Shown one piece after another: positions 53,661 through 63,535 of a stretch of DNA of 64,000 nt. Source of the DNA: Stappia sp. TSB10P1A. GTDB lineage: Bacteria > Pseudomonadota > Alphaproteobacteria > Rhizobiales > Stappiaceae. The stretch covers positions 186,001 to 250,000 of the forward strand of contig NZ_FYAU01000024.1 of the NCBI RefSeq assembly GCF_900185725.1, given 5' to 3'. Position numbers and translations under genes: made by a program. The first letter of the stretch is position 1. Every line of letters starts with the position of its first letter. The notes under the pieces are model-generated. The model saw nothing but the letters and a program-made list of their open reading frames with translations. It was not told the origin of the DNA and searched no databases.

Positions 53661-54811
53661 CCCGCCAATCCGCCGCGGCCGAAACCTCAGCCACGGACCC
53701 GCTTCGTGTTCCGGTCGATCTCGGCGAGCGCTCCTACGACATTCTGATCGGCCGGGGACTGGTGGACGAGGCCGGAGCGCGCCTTGCCGCCCGCCTGCCC
53801 CGTTCGAAGGTGGCCATCGTCAGCGACGAGACCGTCGCCACCCACCACCTCGAGCGGCTGCAGACCTCGCTCGAGGCGGCCGGGATCGGTTTTGCCACCA
53901 TCCTGTTGCCACCGGGCGAGGCCAGCAAGCGCTTCGCGGTCTACGAGACGGTCTGCGACCGGGTGCTGGAGGCCCGGCTGGAGCGCAACGATGCCGTCGT
54001 CGCGCTCGGCGGCGGGGTGGTCGGCGATCTTGCCGGCTTCGTCGCTGCCAGCGTCCGCCGCGGCATGCCGTTCGTCCAGGTCCCGACGACGCTGCTGGCC
54101 CAGGTGGATTCCTCCGTCGGCGGCAAGACGGGCATCAACGTACGCCATGGCAAGAACCTGATCGGCGCCTTCCATCAGCCCTCGCTGGTGCTGGCCGACA
54201 CCGCGACGCTGGACACCCTGCCCTTGCGCGAGTTCCGCGCCGGCTACGCCGAAACCATCAAATACGGCTTGCTCGGCGATGCCGGCTTCTTTGCCTGGCT
54301 GGAGGAAAATCACACTGCCGTCTTCGCCGGCGGGGCGGAGCGCGAGGAGGCGATCGCCGTTTCCTGCCGCGCCAAGGCCGCCATCGTCGCCGAGGACGAA
54401 TTCGAGACAGGGGCACGGGCGCTGCTCAACCTCGGCCACACGTTCGGCCATGCGCTGGAGGCGATCGTCGCCTATGACGGCACGCGCCTCGTCCATGGCG
54501 AGGGCGTCGCCATCGGCATGCGGCTCGCCTTCGACTTCTCGGTCCGGCTCGGCCTGTGTCCGCAGGCCGACCGCGACCGCGTGGCCGCGCACCTTGCCGC
54601 CGTCGGCCTGCCCACCCATATCAGCGACATACCCGGGCAGATGCCGCCCGCCGACAGCTTTCTCGACATCATGGCACAGGACAAGAAGGTGAGCCGCGGC
54701 GCCCTGACCTTCATCCTGGTCCGAGGCATCGGCGACGCCTTCATCGAGCGCGGGGTCGATATCGCCACCTTGCGCGACTTCCTGACGGACGAACTGGCCG
54801 CGCGATCCTGA
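53657..54811 (+). CDS. aroB: 3-dehydroquinate synthase
   Basis: The 384-residue NAD-dependent enzyme cyclises DAHP to 3-dehydroquinate. The NAD/substrate signature includes GGGVVGDLAGFVAAS and TTLLAQVDSSVGGKTGIN; metal-binding residues occur in EFRAGYAETIKYG and GHTFGHALEA. It is translated from the aroK stop by ATGA overlap, the usual aroKB arrangement. The following CNNM-family gene is 52 nt downstream and may be cotranscribed. Confidence 0.96.
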   Translation: MTRQSAAAETSATDPLRVPVDLGERSYDILIGRGLVDEAGARLAARLPRSKVAIVSDETVATHHLERLQTSLEAAGIGFATILLPPGEASKRFAVYETVCDRVLEARLERNDAVVALGGGVVGDLAGFVAASVRRGMPFVQVPTTLLAQVDSSVGGKTGINVRHGKNLIGAFHQPSLVLADTATLDTLPLREFRAGYAETIKYGLLGDAGFFAWLEENHTAVFAGGAEREEAIAVSCRAKAAIVAEDEFETGARALLNLGHTFGHALEAIVAYDGTRLVHGEGVAIGMRLAFDFSVRLGLCPQADRDRVAAHLAAVGLPTHISDIPGQMPPADSFLDIMAQDKKVSRGALTFILVRGIGDAFIERGVDIATLRDFLTDELAARS

Positions 54812-54863
54812 GCCGGGTCGGCACCACCCGAACCTGGATCCCAACACGAGGGAGACGCAACCG

Positions 54864-56219
54864 ATGAGCGACGCAAGCCTCTGGCTCTCCATCCTCGCGA
54901 TCCTTGTCCTGCTGGTCATGTCCGGCTTCTTCTCCGGTTCGGAAACGGCACTGACCGCCGCCTCGCGCGCCCGCATGCTGCAACTCGAGAAGAACGGCGA
55001 CCGACGCGCGGCCGTCGTCAGCCGCCTGATCATGGTTCGAGAACGGCTGATCGGCGCGCTGCTGCTGGGCAACAACCTGGTCAACATCCTTGCCTCCGCG
55101 CTGGCCACCAGCGTGTTGCTCAGCCTGTTCGGCGATGCCGGCGTCGTCTACGCTACCCTGGTGATGACCGCCCTCGTCCTGATCTTCTCCGAGGTGCTGC
55201 CAAAGACTTGGGCGATCTCAAATCCCGACCGCTTCGCCATTGCCGTCTCGCCGGTGGTCCGCGTCGTGGTGATCGTCTTCGGACCGGTCGTCAGCGCGGT
55301 AGAGATGATCGTGCGCGCCTTGCTGCGCCTGTTCGGCGTCGATGTGTCGGAAAACCGTATGGTGCTCTCCGCACACGAGGAATTGCGCGGCACCGTCGAT
55401 CTGCAGCATCTGGAGGGCGGCCTGGTGAAGGCCGAACGCGACCGCATCGGCGGCCTTCTCGACCTTGCCGACCTGGAAGTGTCGGACGTGATGGTCCACC
55501 GCACCAAGATGAACACGCTGAACGCCGACGAGCCGGTCGACAGGCTGATCCAGGACGCGCTGGCGAGCCCGCACACCCGCCTGCCGCTATGGCGCGGGCA
55601 GACGGACAACTATATCGGCGTGCTGCATGCCAAGGACCTGCTCAGAGCGCTGGCGGCAGCCGGCGGCGATGCCTCGCGCATCGAGATCGAGCAGATCGTC
55701 TCCCCGCCCTGGTTCGTGCCCGACACGACCAGCCTGCAGGACCAGCTCAACGCCTTCCTCAAGCGCAAGGCGCATTTCGCCCTCGTCATCGACGAGTATG
55801 GCGAGGTGATGGGTCTGGTGACGCTGGAAGACATCCTGGAGGAGATCGTCGGCGAGATTTCCGACGAACACGACGTGGAGCTCGCCGGCGTCCGCCCGCA
55901 GCCCGACGGCTCGATCATCGTCGACGGCGGCGTGCCGATCCGCGATCTCAACCGCGCGCTTGACTGGCGCCTGCCCGATGACGAGGCCACGACGATCGCC
56001 GGGCTGGTGATCCACGAGGCGCGGATGATCCCGGAAGAGCGGCAGGCCTTCACCTTCCACGGCTACCGCTTCACCGTGCTCAAGCGGGAAAAGAACCGCG
56101 TCACCCGGCTGAAGATCACGCCGCTGTCCAAGTCCGTGGCAGGCTCGGTGAAGGCGGTCTTCGCTGGACAGGCGGCAACGTCGCCGCAGGCTGCGGCTCC
56201 GACGACGCAATCGGGCTGA
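54864..56219 (+). CDS. CNNM/CorC-type transporter (DUF21, CBS pair, CorC_HlyC)
   Basis: The 451-residue membrane protein has an N-terminal DUF21 domain with about three helices (VMSGFFSGSETALTAASRAR near residue 15-34 is characteristic), a CBS pair (about 205-330, VSDVMVHRTKMNTL and the FALVIDEYGEVMGLVTLEDI segment), and a C-terminal CorC_HlyC domain. Homologues transport magnesium or cobalt or remove them from the cell. GAGGGAG precedes the ATG. The aroKB-corC order recurs in related bacteria. Confidence 0.92.
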   Translation: MSDASLWLSILAILVLLVMSGFFSGSETALTAASRARMLQLEKNGDRRAAVVSRLIMVRERLIGALLLGNNLVNILASALATSVLLSLFGDAGVVYATLVMTALVLIFSEVLPKTWAISNPDRFAIAVSPVVRVVVIVFGPVVSAVEMIVRALLRLFGVDVSENRMVLSAHEELRGTVDLQHLEGGLVKAERDRIGGLLDLADLEVSDVMVHRTKMNTLNADEPVDRLIQDALASPHTRLPLWRGQTDNYIGVLHAKDLLRALAAAGGDASRIEIEQIVSPPWFVPDTTSLQDQLNAFLKRKAHFALVIDEYGEVMGLVTLEDILEEIVGEISDEHDVELAGVRPQPDGSIIVDGGVPIRDLNRALDWRLPDDEATTIAGLVIHEARMIPEERQAFTFHGYRFTVLKREKNRVTRLKITPLSKSVAGSVKAVFAGQAATSPQAAAPTTQSG

Positions 56220-56287
56220 TTTCGACGAAAAGCAGTCCGCGAACCGGCTCCATAAGCCGGTCGCTCGACCCTTGTCTTCCCGCCGGT

Positions 56288-56599
56288 TCAGGCCAAAGAG
56301 GCCGGGCCGCCGCCCCGCGGGTCGCGCTCATCGGGCGCACGTGCCTCGATCGCAAGGGCATGCAATCCGGCATCGAAGGCCGGTTTGACGCAGTCGTTGA
56401 TCGCCCGGTGGCGCGCCACTCTGCTCTGGCCGGCCAGCGACGCGGCGACCATGCGGATACGGAAATGGGTCTCGCCGCCCTCGCGCCAGCCACCATGTCC
56501 GCGGTGCCGCTCGGATTCGTCGATCACCTCGAGGCTCTGCGGGGCAAAGGCGTCGCGCAGGCGTTGTTCGATCAGGTCCCGGATGCTCATGCCTTCCAT
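56288..56599 (-). CDS. BolA family protein
   Basis: The 103-residue protein has the BolA fold with LEVIDESERHRGH, then GGETHFRIRMVAASL and RVARHRAIND. BolA proteins work with monothiol glutaredoxins in iron-sulfur or iron regulation. The start is uncertain: ATG at 56599 has a weak GAAAAG, and ATG at 56590 lacks proper spacing. It is divergent from the J-domain gene, as in many Hyphomicrobiales. Confidence 0.88.
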   Translation of the reverse strand: MEGMSIRDLIEQRLRDAFAPQSLEVIDESERHRGHGGWREGGETHFRIRMVAASLAGQSRVARHRAINDCVKPAFDAGLHALAIEARAPDERDPRGGGPASLA

Positions 56600-56724
56600 G
56601 TGACAGACTTTTCGGCGCCGTCAAGACCTTGCCGAACGAGCCACACTCCCCCTATTTATGCGGATCGTCGCGGCCACAGCCGTATATTCCCGCCCCGCAG
56701 ATCACGGAAACTGGACCAGGACCG

Positions 56725-57345
56725 GTGGCTTCGGACATTTTCGACCGCATCCGCATCAGCCCAAAGCGCCTTCGCGCCGAGGAAGAGTTCGCGTGCGAGC
56801 GGATCTGCGAGTGGGAGGGCTGCGACGAGCCGGGCACCCACCGCGCGCCCAAGGGACGGCATGCGGACGGCGAATACTACCATTTCTGCCTTGCCCATGT
56901 GCGGGACTACAACAAGTCCTACAACTATTTCGCCGGCATGGACGACGACGAGACGCGGGCCTACCAGCGCGACGCGCTCACCGGTCACCGCCCCACCTGG
57001 AAGATGGGCGTCAACGCCAAGACGGCAGACGAAGGCGCGCGCGCCTGGTCCGATGTCGATCCCCGTCAGGCGGCCCGGACACGCGCCGAAGCCCGCCGGC
57101 GCACGGGATCGGGCAAGACCACCGGCAGCGGCGCACGGGCTCCGAAACTCAAGCAGCTGGAGGCCCGTGCCTTCGACACGCTCGGCCTGCCGCACCATGC
57201 CCGCGATGCCGAGATCAAGACCCGCTACAAGGACCTTGTGAAGCAGTTGCACCCGGATGCCAATGGCGGCGACCGCTCGCTGGAGGACCGTCTGCGCGAG
57301 ATCATCAATGCCTACTCGCTGCTGAAGAAGGCCGGCTTCTGCTGA
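56725..57345 (+). CDS. J-domain (DnaJ-like) protein
   Basis: The 206-residue protein has a variable N-terminal part with FDRIRISPKR and a cysteine-bearing ERICEWEGCDEPGTHRAPKG, and a C-terminal J domain (about 150-205). The J domain has LKQLEARAFDTLGLPHHA, helix II with KTRYKDLVKQLHPDANGG, and the HPD tripeptide intact, so it can stimulate an Hsp70 ATPase. Start GTG at 56725 has AGGA 8 nt before it. Its 297-bp gap to cobS contains only a hairpin near 57454-57476. Family role unclear. Confidence 0.88.
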   Translation: MASDIFDRIRISPKRLRAEEEFACERICEWEGCDEPGTHRAPKGRHADGEYYHFCLAHVRDYNKSYNYFAGMDDDETRAYQRDALTGHRPTWKMGVNAKTADEGARAWSDVDPRQAARTRAEARRRTGSGKTTGSGARAPKLKQLEARAFDTLGLPHHARDAEIKTRYKDLVKQLHPDANGGDRSLEDRLREIINAYSLLKKAGFC

Positions 57346-57642
57346 GCCGATCCGCCGCCGCGCGCCGAAGCGGGCTTGCCAGTTGGTCCGGATCGGCTAT
57401 GAAATCGGAGATCTCCCGGATCTCCGGATCGCCTCAGGCTGCTGACGCCGAGCGGTCTCCCGTCGCGGGGAGATCCCTTTCCCGGCGCAATTCGCGCCAG
57501 CGCCGCCTGCGACGAGGCGTTTTCACTTGGCCGAACGGGGCTCTGGCAATAGGGTCTGGTTCGAATTTTGCGCCGCCGCATCTCGCGGAGCGCTGTGCAC
57601 GACATCGCGGATCCCGCCAGGCAGCGGGCCAGCGGAGGAAAG

Positions 57643-58629
57643 ATGACTGACAAGACCCTGCCCGTCGAACACCTGCCGGATACCACGGTGTCCGTGCGCG
57701 AGACCTTCGGCATCGACAGCGACCTGACGGTTCCCGCCTACAGCGAGCCGTCGGCGCACACGCCCGATCTCGACCCGGACTATCTCTTCGACCGGCAGAC
57801 CACCCTGGCGATCCTCGCCGGCTTTGCCCACAACCGCCGCGTCATGGTCACCGGCTATCACGGCACCGGCAAGTCGACCCATATCGAACAGGTCGCCGCG
57901 CGGCTCAACTGGCCCTGCGTGCGCGTCAACCTCGACAGCCACATCTCGCGCATCGACCTGGTCGGCAAGGACGCCATCGTCGTCAAGGACGGCCGTCAGG
58001 TCACCGAATTCCGGGACGGCATCCTGCCTTGGGCGCTGCAGAACAACATCGCGCTGGTCTTCGACGAGTACGACGCCGGTCGCCCCGACGTGATGTTCGT
58101 CATCCAGCGCGTGCTGGAAGTGTCCGGCCGCCTCACTCTGCTCGACCAGAACCGGGTGATTCGCCCGCATCCTGCCTTCCGCCTGTTCGCGACAGCCAAC
58201 ACGGTCGGCCTCGGCGACACGTCGGGCCTCTATCACGGCACTCAGCAGATCAACCAGGGTCAGATGGACCGCTGGTCGATCGTCACCACGCTGAACTATC
58301 TGCCGCATGACAACGAGGTCGAGATCGTCCTGGCCAAGTCGAAGCACTACCAGAACGACGAGGGCCGCAAGATCGTCTCGCGCATGGTTCGCCTCGCCGA
58401 CATGACCCGCAACGCCTTCATCAACGGCGACCTGTCGACCGTGATGAGCCCGCGCACGGTCATCACCTGGGCCGAGAACGCGAGCATCTTCAAGGATGTC
58501 GGCTTTGCCTTCCGCGTCACCTTCCTCAATAAGTGCGACGAGATGGAGCGCACGCTGGTCGCCGAGTTCTACCAGCGCTGCTTCGGCGAGGAACTGCCCG
58601 AGTCCGCCGCCAACGTGGTGATGAGCTGA
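57643..58629 (+). CDS. cobS: Aerobic cobaltochelatase subunit CobS
   Basis: The 328-residue AAA+ protein is the ATPase subunit of the CobNST complex that inserts cobalt into hydrogenobyrinic acid a,c-diamide in aerobic B12 synthesis. Walker A is [10 protein letters not shown] (71-80), Walker [11 protein letters not shown]; an SRH region and sensor residues follow. GGAGGAAAG before the ATG is a strong site. It is followed by cobT after 11 nt. No cobN is present in this window, as is usual. Confidence 0.96.
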   Translation: MTDKTLPVEHLPDTTVSVRETFGIDSDLTVPAYSEPSAHTPDLDPDYLFDRQTTLAILAGFAHNRRVMVTGYHGTGKSTHIEQVAARLNWPCVRVNLDSHISRIDLVGKDAIVVKDGRQVTEFRDGILPWALQNNIALVFDEYDAGRPDVMFVIQRVLEVSGRLTLLDQNRVIRPHPAFRLFATANTVGLGDTSGLYHGTQQINQGQMDRWSIVTTLNYLPHDNEVEIVLAKSKHYQNDEGRKIVSRMVRLADMTRNAFINGDLSTVMSPRTVITWAENASIFKDVGFAFRVTFLNKCDEMERTLVAEFYQRCFGEELPESAANVVMS

Positions 58630-58640
58630 CCGGCAGTCCC

Positions 58641-60533
58641 ATGCGCAATCCGCCCTCCGAGAAGAGCAGGCCCACGAGCGAGCCGTTGAAGCGGGCGATC
58701 GGCGACACCATGCGCGCCATCGCCGCCGACGCCGAGCTTGAGGTGCTGTTCTCCTCCGACAAGCCGTCGCTGTCGGGCCACACGGCCCGCCTGCCGGAGC
58801 CCTCGCGGCGCCTCACAGCCGACGAGATCGCCGTCACGCGCGGCCTCGGCGACGCCATGGCGCTCAAGCTCGCCTGTCATGACCCCGGCCTGCACCGCAG
58901 GCTGGTGCCGCAGGGCGAGACGGCCCGCGCCATCTTCGACGCGGTCGAGCAGGCGCGCTGCGAGGCGGTCGGCGCCAACCGTATGCCGGGGGTGTCCGAC
59001 AATCTCTCCGCCATGCTGGAGGACCGCAGCCGCAAGGCCGCCTATGCCGACGTCGCCAGCCGCGAGGACGCGCCGCTGGAGGAGGCGATCGCCTATATGG
59101 TGCGCGAGCGCCTGACCGGCCGGCCGGCACCCAAAAGCGCCGAGCCGATGATCGCCCAGTGGCGCGGCTGGATCGAGGAAAAGGCGGGCGAGGCGCTCGA
59201 CCTGCTCGCCGACCGGATCGAGGACCAGCAGGACTTCGCCAAGCGCCTGCGCAAGGTGCTGACCTCTCTCGAGATGGACGAGGATATCGGCCAGGAGAGC
59301 GAGGACGAGGACGGCGAGAGCGAAGACGCCGAGGGGCGCAACGAGCGCGGCGAGACCTCCGCCGACGGCGAGGAGGAAAGCGGCGAGGACGAGGGCGCGC
59401 CGCAGGAGATGGAACTCTCCGGCGAGGAGACCGAGGCGGGCGAGACCGAAGGCCTCGACGGCGACCTGCAGGAGCTGACCCAGGACGACCAGGCGGACCA
59501 GGCCGAGGAGCCCGGCGAAAGCCGGCGCCGTGAGCTGCCGCTCTCCAACCTGCCGCCGACGTCGGACTACAAGGTCTTCACCAACCGCTTCGACGAGACG
59601 GTGCCGGCCGAGGAACTCTGCGACACCGCCGAACTCGACCGCCTGCGCAGCCATCTCGACAAGCAATTGGTCAACCTGCAGGGTGCCGTCGCCCGGCTGG
59701 CCAACCGCCTGCAGCGCAAGCTGCTCGCCCAGCAGAACCGCTCCTGGTCCTTCGACCTGGAGGAGGGCATGCTGGACACGGCGCGCCTGACCCGCGTCGT
59801 CACCGACCCGATGCAGCCGCTCGCCTTCAAGCAGGAGAGCGACACCAATTTCCGCGACACCGTGGTGACGCTGCTGCTCGACAATTCCGGTTCCATGCGC
59901 GGCCGGCCGATCACCGTTGCCGCGACCTGCGCCGACATTCTGGCCCGCACGCTGGAGCGCTGCGGCGTGAAGGTCGAGATCCTCGGCTTCACCACCCGCG
60001 CCTGGAAGGGCGGGCAGTCGCGCGAGGCGTGGCTTGCCGCCGGCAAGCCGGCCCAGCCCGGCCGCCTCAACGACCTGCGCCACATCATCTACAAGTCCGC
60101 CGACGCACCCTGGCGCCGCGCCCGCCGCAATCTCGGCCTGATGATGCGCGAGGGCCTGCTGAAGGAGAACATCGACGGCGAGGCGCTGGACTGGGCCCAC
60201 AAGCGCCTGCTCGGCCGCCCCGAGGCCCGCAAGATCCTGATGATGATCTCGGACGGCGCCCCGGTCGACGATTGCACCTTGTCGGTCAACCCCGGCAACT
60301 ATCTCGAGCGGCATCTGCGCTACATCATCGAGGAGATCGAGACCCGCTCGCCGGTGGAACTGATCGCCATCGGCATCGGCCACGACGTCACCCGCTACTA
60401 CCGCCGCGCCGTCACCATCGTCGATGCGGAGGAACTGGCCGGCGCCATGACCGACCAGCTCGCCGATCTGTTCGACGAGCAGACGCAGGCACCGTCGCGC
60501 GGTGGTCGCGGACGCCGCCGCGCGGCGCGCTGA
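58641..60533 (+). CDS. cobT: Aerobic cobaltochelatase subunit CobT
   Basis: The 630-residue protein is the CobS partner. Its middle (about 210-300) is very acidic and its C-terminus is a von Willebrand A domain with the metal site DNSGSM at 414-419 (D414, S416, S418). It forms a ring with CobS and activates CobN. The acidic region is low-complexity but fully in frame. Start ATG at 58641 lies 11 nt after cobS; an esterase-like gene follows 4 nt later, possibly cotranscribed. Confidence 0.96.
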   Translation: MRNPPSEKSRPTSEPLKRAIGDTMRAIAADAELEVLFSSDKPSLSGHTARLPEPSRRLTADEIAVTRGLGDAMALKLACHDPGLHRRLVPQGETARAIFDAVEQARCEAVGANRMPGVSDNLSAMLEDRSRKAAYADVASREDAPLEEAIAYMVRERLTGRPAPKSAEPMIAQWRGWIEEKAGEALDLLADRIEDQQDFAKRLRKVLTSLEMDEDIGQESEDEDGESEDAEGRNERGETSADGEEESGEDEGAPQEMELSGEETEAGETEGLDGDLQELTQDDQADQAEEPGESRRRELPLSNLPPTSDYKVFTNRFDETVPAEELCDTAELDRLRSHLDKQLVNLQGAVARLANRLQRKLLAQQNRSWSFDLEEGMLDTARLTRVVTDPMQPLAFKQESDTNFRDTVVTLLLDNSGSMRGRPITVAATCADILARTLERCGVKVEILGFTTRAWKGGQSREAWLAAGKPAQPGRLNDLRHIIYKSADAPWRRARRNLGLMMREGLLKENIDGEALDWAHKRLLGRPEARKILMMISDGAPVDDCTLSVNPGNYLERHLRYIIEEIETRSPVELIAIGIGHDVTRYYRRAVTIVDAEELAGAMTDQLADLFDEQTQAPSRGGRGRRRAAR

Positions 60534-60537
60534 GACG

Positions 60538-61599
60538 ATGGCCACCGCGCTGCCCGCCCGCCCGCGCCCGTCGCGCCTTGCCGCGGCCTTCGCCGCCGCC
60601 CTCTGCGCTTGCGCGTGGACGCTGGCGCCAGGCCCGGCGGCGGCCATCATCGACGTTCCCCTCCAGGACGTGGTGATCCGCGCCCAGCCGATCGACGCCT
60701 TCCGGGTCGGCCGCGCCGACGAGCCGCACTTCGGCGAGCTCACCTTCATCGGCGGACTGGAACTGTTCTCGGGCAACCGCCACATGGGCGGCCTCTCCGG
60801 CCTGGTCCTGAGCCCGGACGGCCGCGACATGATCGCGGTTTCGGACAATGGCCTGTGGCTGGTTGCCACGATCGACAGCGATCCGGACGGGCGGCCGCTG
60901 GCCCTGCGCGACGCACGCCTCAGCGCCATCATCGGGCCGGACGGGCGGCCGCTCATCGACAGCGGCCGCGGCGATGCCGAGGCCCTGACCCTGCGCCGCA
61001 ATCCGGACGGCAGCGGCGAACTCTACATGGCGACCGAACGCTATCACGCCATCTACGCCTATCCCTATCCGCTCGGCGACCTGCGGACCCCGGGCCGGGC
61101 GCTGGACCTGCCGCCGGCCCTGCAGACCCTGCGCCACAACAAGGGCATGGAGGCGGTCGCCTATGCCAATGACGGCCCGCTCGCCGGCACGCTGGTGGTA
61201 ATCTCCGAACGCGGCCAGACATTCAACGCGAACCTGCCCGGCTTCCTGCTCGGCGGTCCGACGCCCGGCACCTTCACCGTGTTGCGCCAGGACTCCTACG
61301 ACGCCACCGACGCGGTCTTTCTTGACACCGGCGACCTGCTGCTGCTGGAGCGGCGCTTCACCCTGCGCCACGGCATCGGCATGCGCGTGCGCCTGCTCCC
61401 GGCAAGCGAGCTGAAGCCCGGCGCCCTGGTGGTTGGCCGCGTGCTGCTGGAGGCCGGGTTTTCTGATCAGATCGACAACATGGAAGGCATCGCCGTTCAT
61501 CGCAACGCCGCCGGCGAGACGATCCTGACCATCATTTCCGACGACAACCGCTCGATCCTGCAGCGCACTCTGCTGCTGCGCTTCCGCATGGACGGCTGA
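60538..61599 (+). CDS. Secreted esterase-like protein (phytase-like domain)
   Basis: The 353-residue protein has a signal peptide (SRLAAAFAAALCACAWTLA, cleavage near residue 35) and one domain called esterase-like activity of phytase. It has beta-propeller-type repeats such as GGLSGLVLSPDGRDMIAVSD and MEAVAYANDGPLAGTLVVIS, ending in the NMEGIAVHRN segment. The biochemical activity is poorly established. It is placed 4 nt after cobT, although its function seems unrelated. Confidence 0.85.
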   Translation: MATALPARPRPSRLAAAFAAALCACAWTLAPGPAAAIIDVPLQDVVIRAQPIDAFRVGRADEPHFGELTFIGGLELFSGNRHMGGLSGLVLSPDGRDMIAVSDNGLWLVATIDSDPDGRPLALRDARLSAIIGPDGRPLIDSGRGDAEALTLRRNPDGSGELYMATERYHAIYAYPYPLGDLRTPGRALDLPPALQTLRHNKGMEAVAYANDGPLAGTLVVISERGQTFNANLPGFLLGGPTPGTFTVLRQDSYDATDAVFLDTGDLLLLERRFTLRHGIGMRVRLLPASELKPGALVVGRVLLEAGFSDQIDNMEGIAVHRNAAGETILTIISDDNRSILQRTLLLRFRMDG

Positions 61600-61933
61600 T
61601 CCTTCGAACGCCGATGCCGCACGGCCATGTTGACAATGGTCGCGCATGACGGCATCTAGTCGCCGTCGAGGTTCGGACAGTTCCCGTCCGGATCCGCGAG
61701 GGATCCCATGCCGAAGCCGCGCGCCCTTTCCAACGCCCCGTTCACCGCGACGAAAGCCGCGAACGGTGTCGCGTGCGCCGGCACGACCACGACGACGACC
61801 CGCAAAACGACCGTCTGACGGCCCTCTCGACCCGCGCTCCCCCGGGTCTGACGGGGGACCGAACGGACCTGAGGCTCCCGCAGGGATGGCGGCTTCGGGT
61901 TGGCGGGGAGCGGCAAGAGAGGACTGAATACCA
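61600..61933 (+). other. Intergenic leader region of asd
   Basis: These 334 bases hold the asd promoter candidate and an apparent leader of about 268 nt. Several GC-rich inverted repeats occur (for example arms CGTTC/GAACG around 61739-61766) but none is a clear terminator or known riboswitch. No gene is supported. Confidence 0.45.
61630..61658 (+). promoter_or_regulatory. Sigma-70-type promoter of asd
   Basis: TTGACA (61630-61635) is separated by 17 bases from CATCTA (61653-61658). The -35 box is perfect, the -10 box moderate. Transcription would start near 61665, leaving a long leader. Confidence 0.5.
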
Positions 61934-62968
61934 ATGGCTTACAAGATCGCAGTGGTCGGCGCGACCGGCAATGTCGGCCGCGAGATGCTCGACATTCTGG
62001 ACGAGCGCGGCTTCCCGGCCCGCGAGGTCGTGCCTGTCGCCTCCCGTCGGTCGCAGGGTGTCGACGTCTCCTTCGGCGACCGCACGCTGACCTGCCAGGC
62101 CATCGACCATTTCGACTTCTCCGATGTCGACATCTGCCTGATGTCGGCGGGCGGCGCCGTCTCCAAGGAGTGGTCGCCGAGGATCGCCGCCAAGGGCTGC
62201 GTCGTCATCGACAACTCCTCGGCCTGGCGCTACGACGCCGATGTGCCGCTGATCGTTCCGGAAGTGAACGCCGATGCCATCACCGGCTTCACCCGCAAGA
62301 ACATCATCGCCAATCCGAACTGCTCGACCGCCCAGCTCGTCGTCGCGCTGAAGCCGTTGCATGATGCGGCGACCATCCGCCGCGTCGTCGTCTCCACCTA
62401 CCAGTCGGTCTCCGGCGCCGGCAAGGACGGCATGGACGAGCTGTTCAACCAGACCCGCTCGGTCTTCGTGAACGATCCGATCACCCCGGAGAAGTTCACC
62501 AAGCGCATCGCCTTCAACGTCATCCCACATATCGATGTCTTCATGGAGGACGGCTACACCAAGGAAGAGTGGAAGGTGCTGGCCGAGACCAAGAAGATGC
62601 TCGACCCGAAGATCAAGGTCACCTGCACCGCCGTGCGCGTGCCGGTGTTCATCGGCCATTCGGAGAGCGTCAACATCGAGTTCGAGCGTCCGATCACCGC
62701 CGAGGAGGCGCGCGACATCCTGCGCGAGGCGCCGGGCGTGCTGGTCGTCGACAAGCATGAGGACGGCGGCTACGTCACGCCTTACGAGAGTGCCGGCGAG
62801 GACGCGACCTATGTCAGCCGCATCCGCGAGGACGCCACCATCGAGAACGGCCTCAACATGTGGGTGGTCGCCGACAACCTGCGCAAGGGCGCGGCGCTGA
62901 ACGCGGTGCAGATCGCGGAAGTCCTTGTCAATCGCGGCCTCATCACCCCGAAGAAGGTCGCCGCCTGA
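61934..62968 (+). CDS. asd: Aspartate-semialdehyde dehydrogenase
   Basis: The 344-residue enzyme reduces beta-aspartyl phosphate to aspartate semialdehyde, the branch point to lysine, diaminopimelate, threonine and methionine. The NADPH site is VGATGNVGREML (8-19), and the acylated cysteine is C130 in NPNCSTAQ; GAGKDGMDEL and CTAVRVPVFIGHSESVNIEF are typical. GAGAGGACT lies before the ATG. It ends before a convergent hairpin. Confidence 0.97.
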   Translation: MAYKIAVVGATGNVGREMLDILDERGFPAREVVPVASRRSQGVDVSFGDRTLTCQAIDHFDFSDVDICLMSAGGAVSKEWSPRIAAKGCVVIDNSSAWRYDADVPLIVPEVNADAITGFTRKNIIANPNCSTAQLVVALKPLHDAATIRRVVVSTYQSVSGAGKDGMDELFNQTRSVFVNDPITPEKFTKRIAFNVIPHIDVFMEDGYTKEEWKVLAETKKMLDPKIKVTCTAVRVPVFIGHSESVNIEFERPITAEEARDILREAPGVLVVDKHEDGGYVTPYESAGEDATYVSRIREDATIENGLNMWVVADNLRKGAALNAVQIAEVLVNRGLITPKKVAA

Positions 62969-62999
62969 CGCGGCCCTAGGCGGGCGAGGCATCGCTCTG

Positions 63000-63021
63000 A
63001 CGCGGCCGGAAACGGCCGCGT
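63000..63021. terminator. Hairpin terminator between convergent asd and cytochrome c genes
   Basis: ACGCGGCCG (63000-63008) pairs with CGGCCGCGT (63013-63021) around GAAA. The 9-bp stem with tetraloop is very stable. T-tracts are weak on both sides, but its place between convergent genes fits bidirectional termination. Confidence 0.55.
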
Positions 63022-63042
63022 CCCCTTACCGGGGCACGGCCG

Positions 63043-63411
63043 TCACCGCCGGCGCAGGCTCGCGATATAGGCGCCGATATCGGCGATCTCCCGCCGGGTC
63101 AGCGACATGTCCGGCATTTTCGGATGCGGCGCGGCCAGAAAGGCCGCGAGCTGGTCCGGATCGAAGTCCGGATCGCGCGCGACTTCCGTGAAAGGTGCGA
63201 TGTCGCTGCCCGGCCCCGCCTGGCCCTCCTCCACCAGATGGCACGCCGCGCACCATGTGCGGGAGAGTTCGAGTCCCGTCCCGGCATCCGCCGCCCAGGT
63301 CACTCCGGGCTGCGCTGCCGCGCACAAGCCTGCCACACCGGCGCCCGCAATCCCGGCAAGGGCCATCGCCCGTATCGCGCCGCGACGCGTCCGCGACCTG
63401 TCTCTCGCCAT
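63043..63411 (-). CDS. Small exported c-type cytochrome
   Basis: The 122-residue protein has a positively charged N-terminus, a hydrophobic signal (about 15-31) and one heme site CAACH (C54, C57, H58). The sixth ligand is probably M99 or M102 in HPKMPDMSL. This fits a single-heme class I cytochrome c in the periplasm, electron partner unknown. GGAGGTGG stands 5-12 nt upstream of the ATG at 63411, which fixes the start. Confidence 0.9.
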   Translation of the reverse strand: MARDRSRTRRGAIRAMALAGIAGAGVAGLCAAAQPGVTWAADAGTGLELSRTWCAACHLVEEGQAGPGSDIAPFTEVARDPDFDPDQLAAFLAAPHPKMPDMSLTRREIADIGAYIASLRRR

Positions 63412-63535
63412 CCTGCCCACCTCCGCTGCCTTCACTCTGCCCCAACGGAACTGCCAACCGGGGAACTGTCAAGGGTAGCTCTCCGCCGCTTTTGGCGACA
63501 GACTGGTGTTTCCCTTACTGTATCCGGAGGCTGAC

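Noticed and set aside
57346-57642. Cobalamin riboswitch upstream of cobS
   Set aside because: I looked for the conserved B12-box core and did not find it. Only a GC-rich hairpin near 57454-57476 is present.
58569-61001. 810-codon open frame on the minus strand
   Set aside because: It is antisense to cobT and part of the esterase-like gene, both clearly recognisable.
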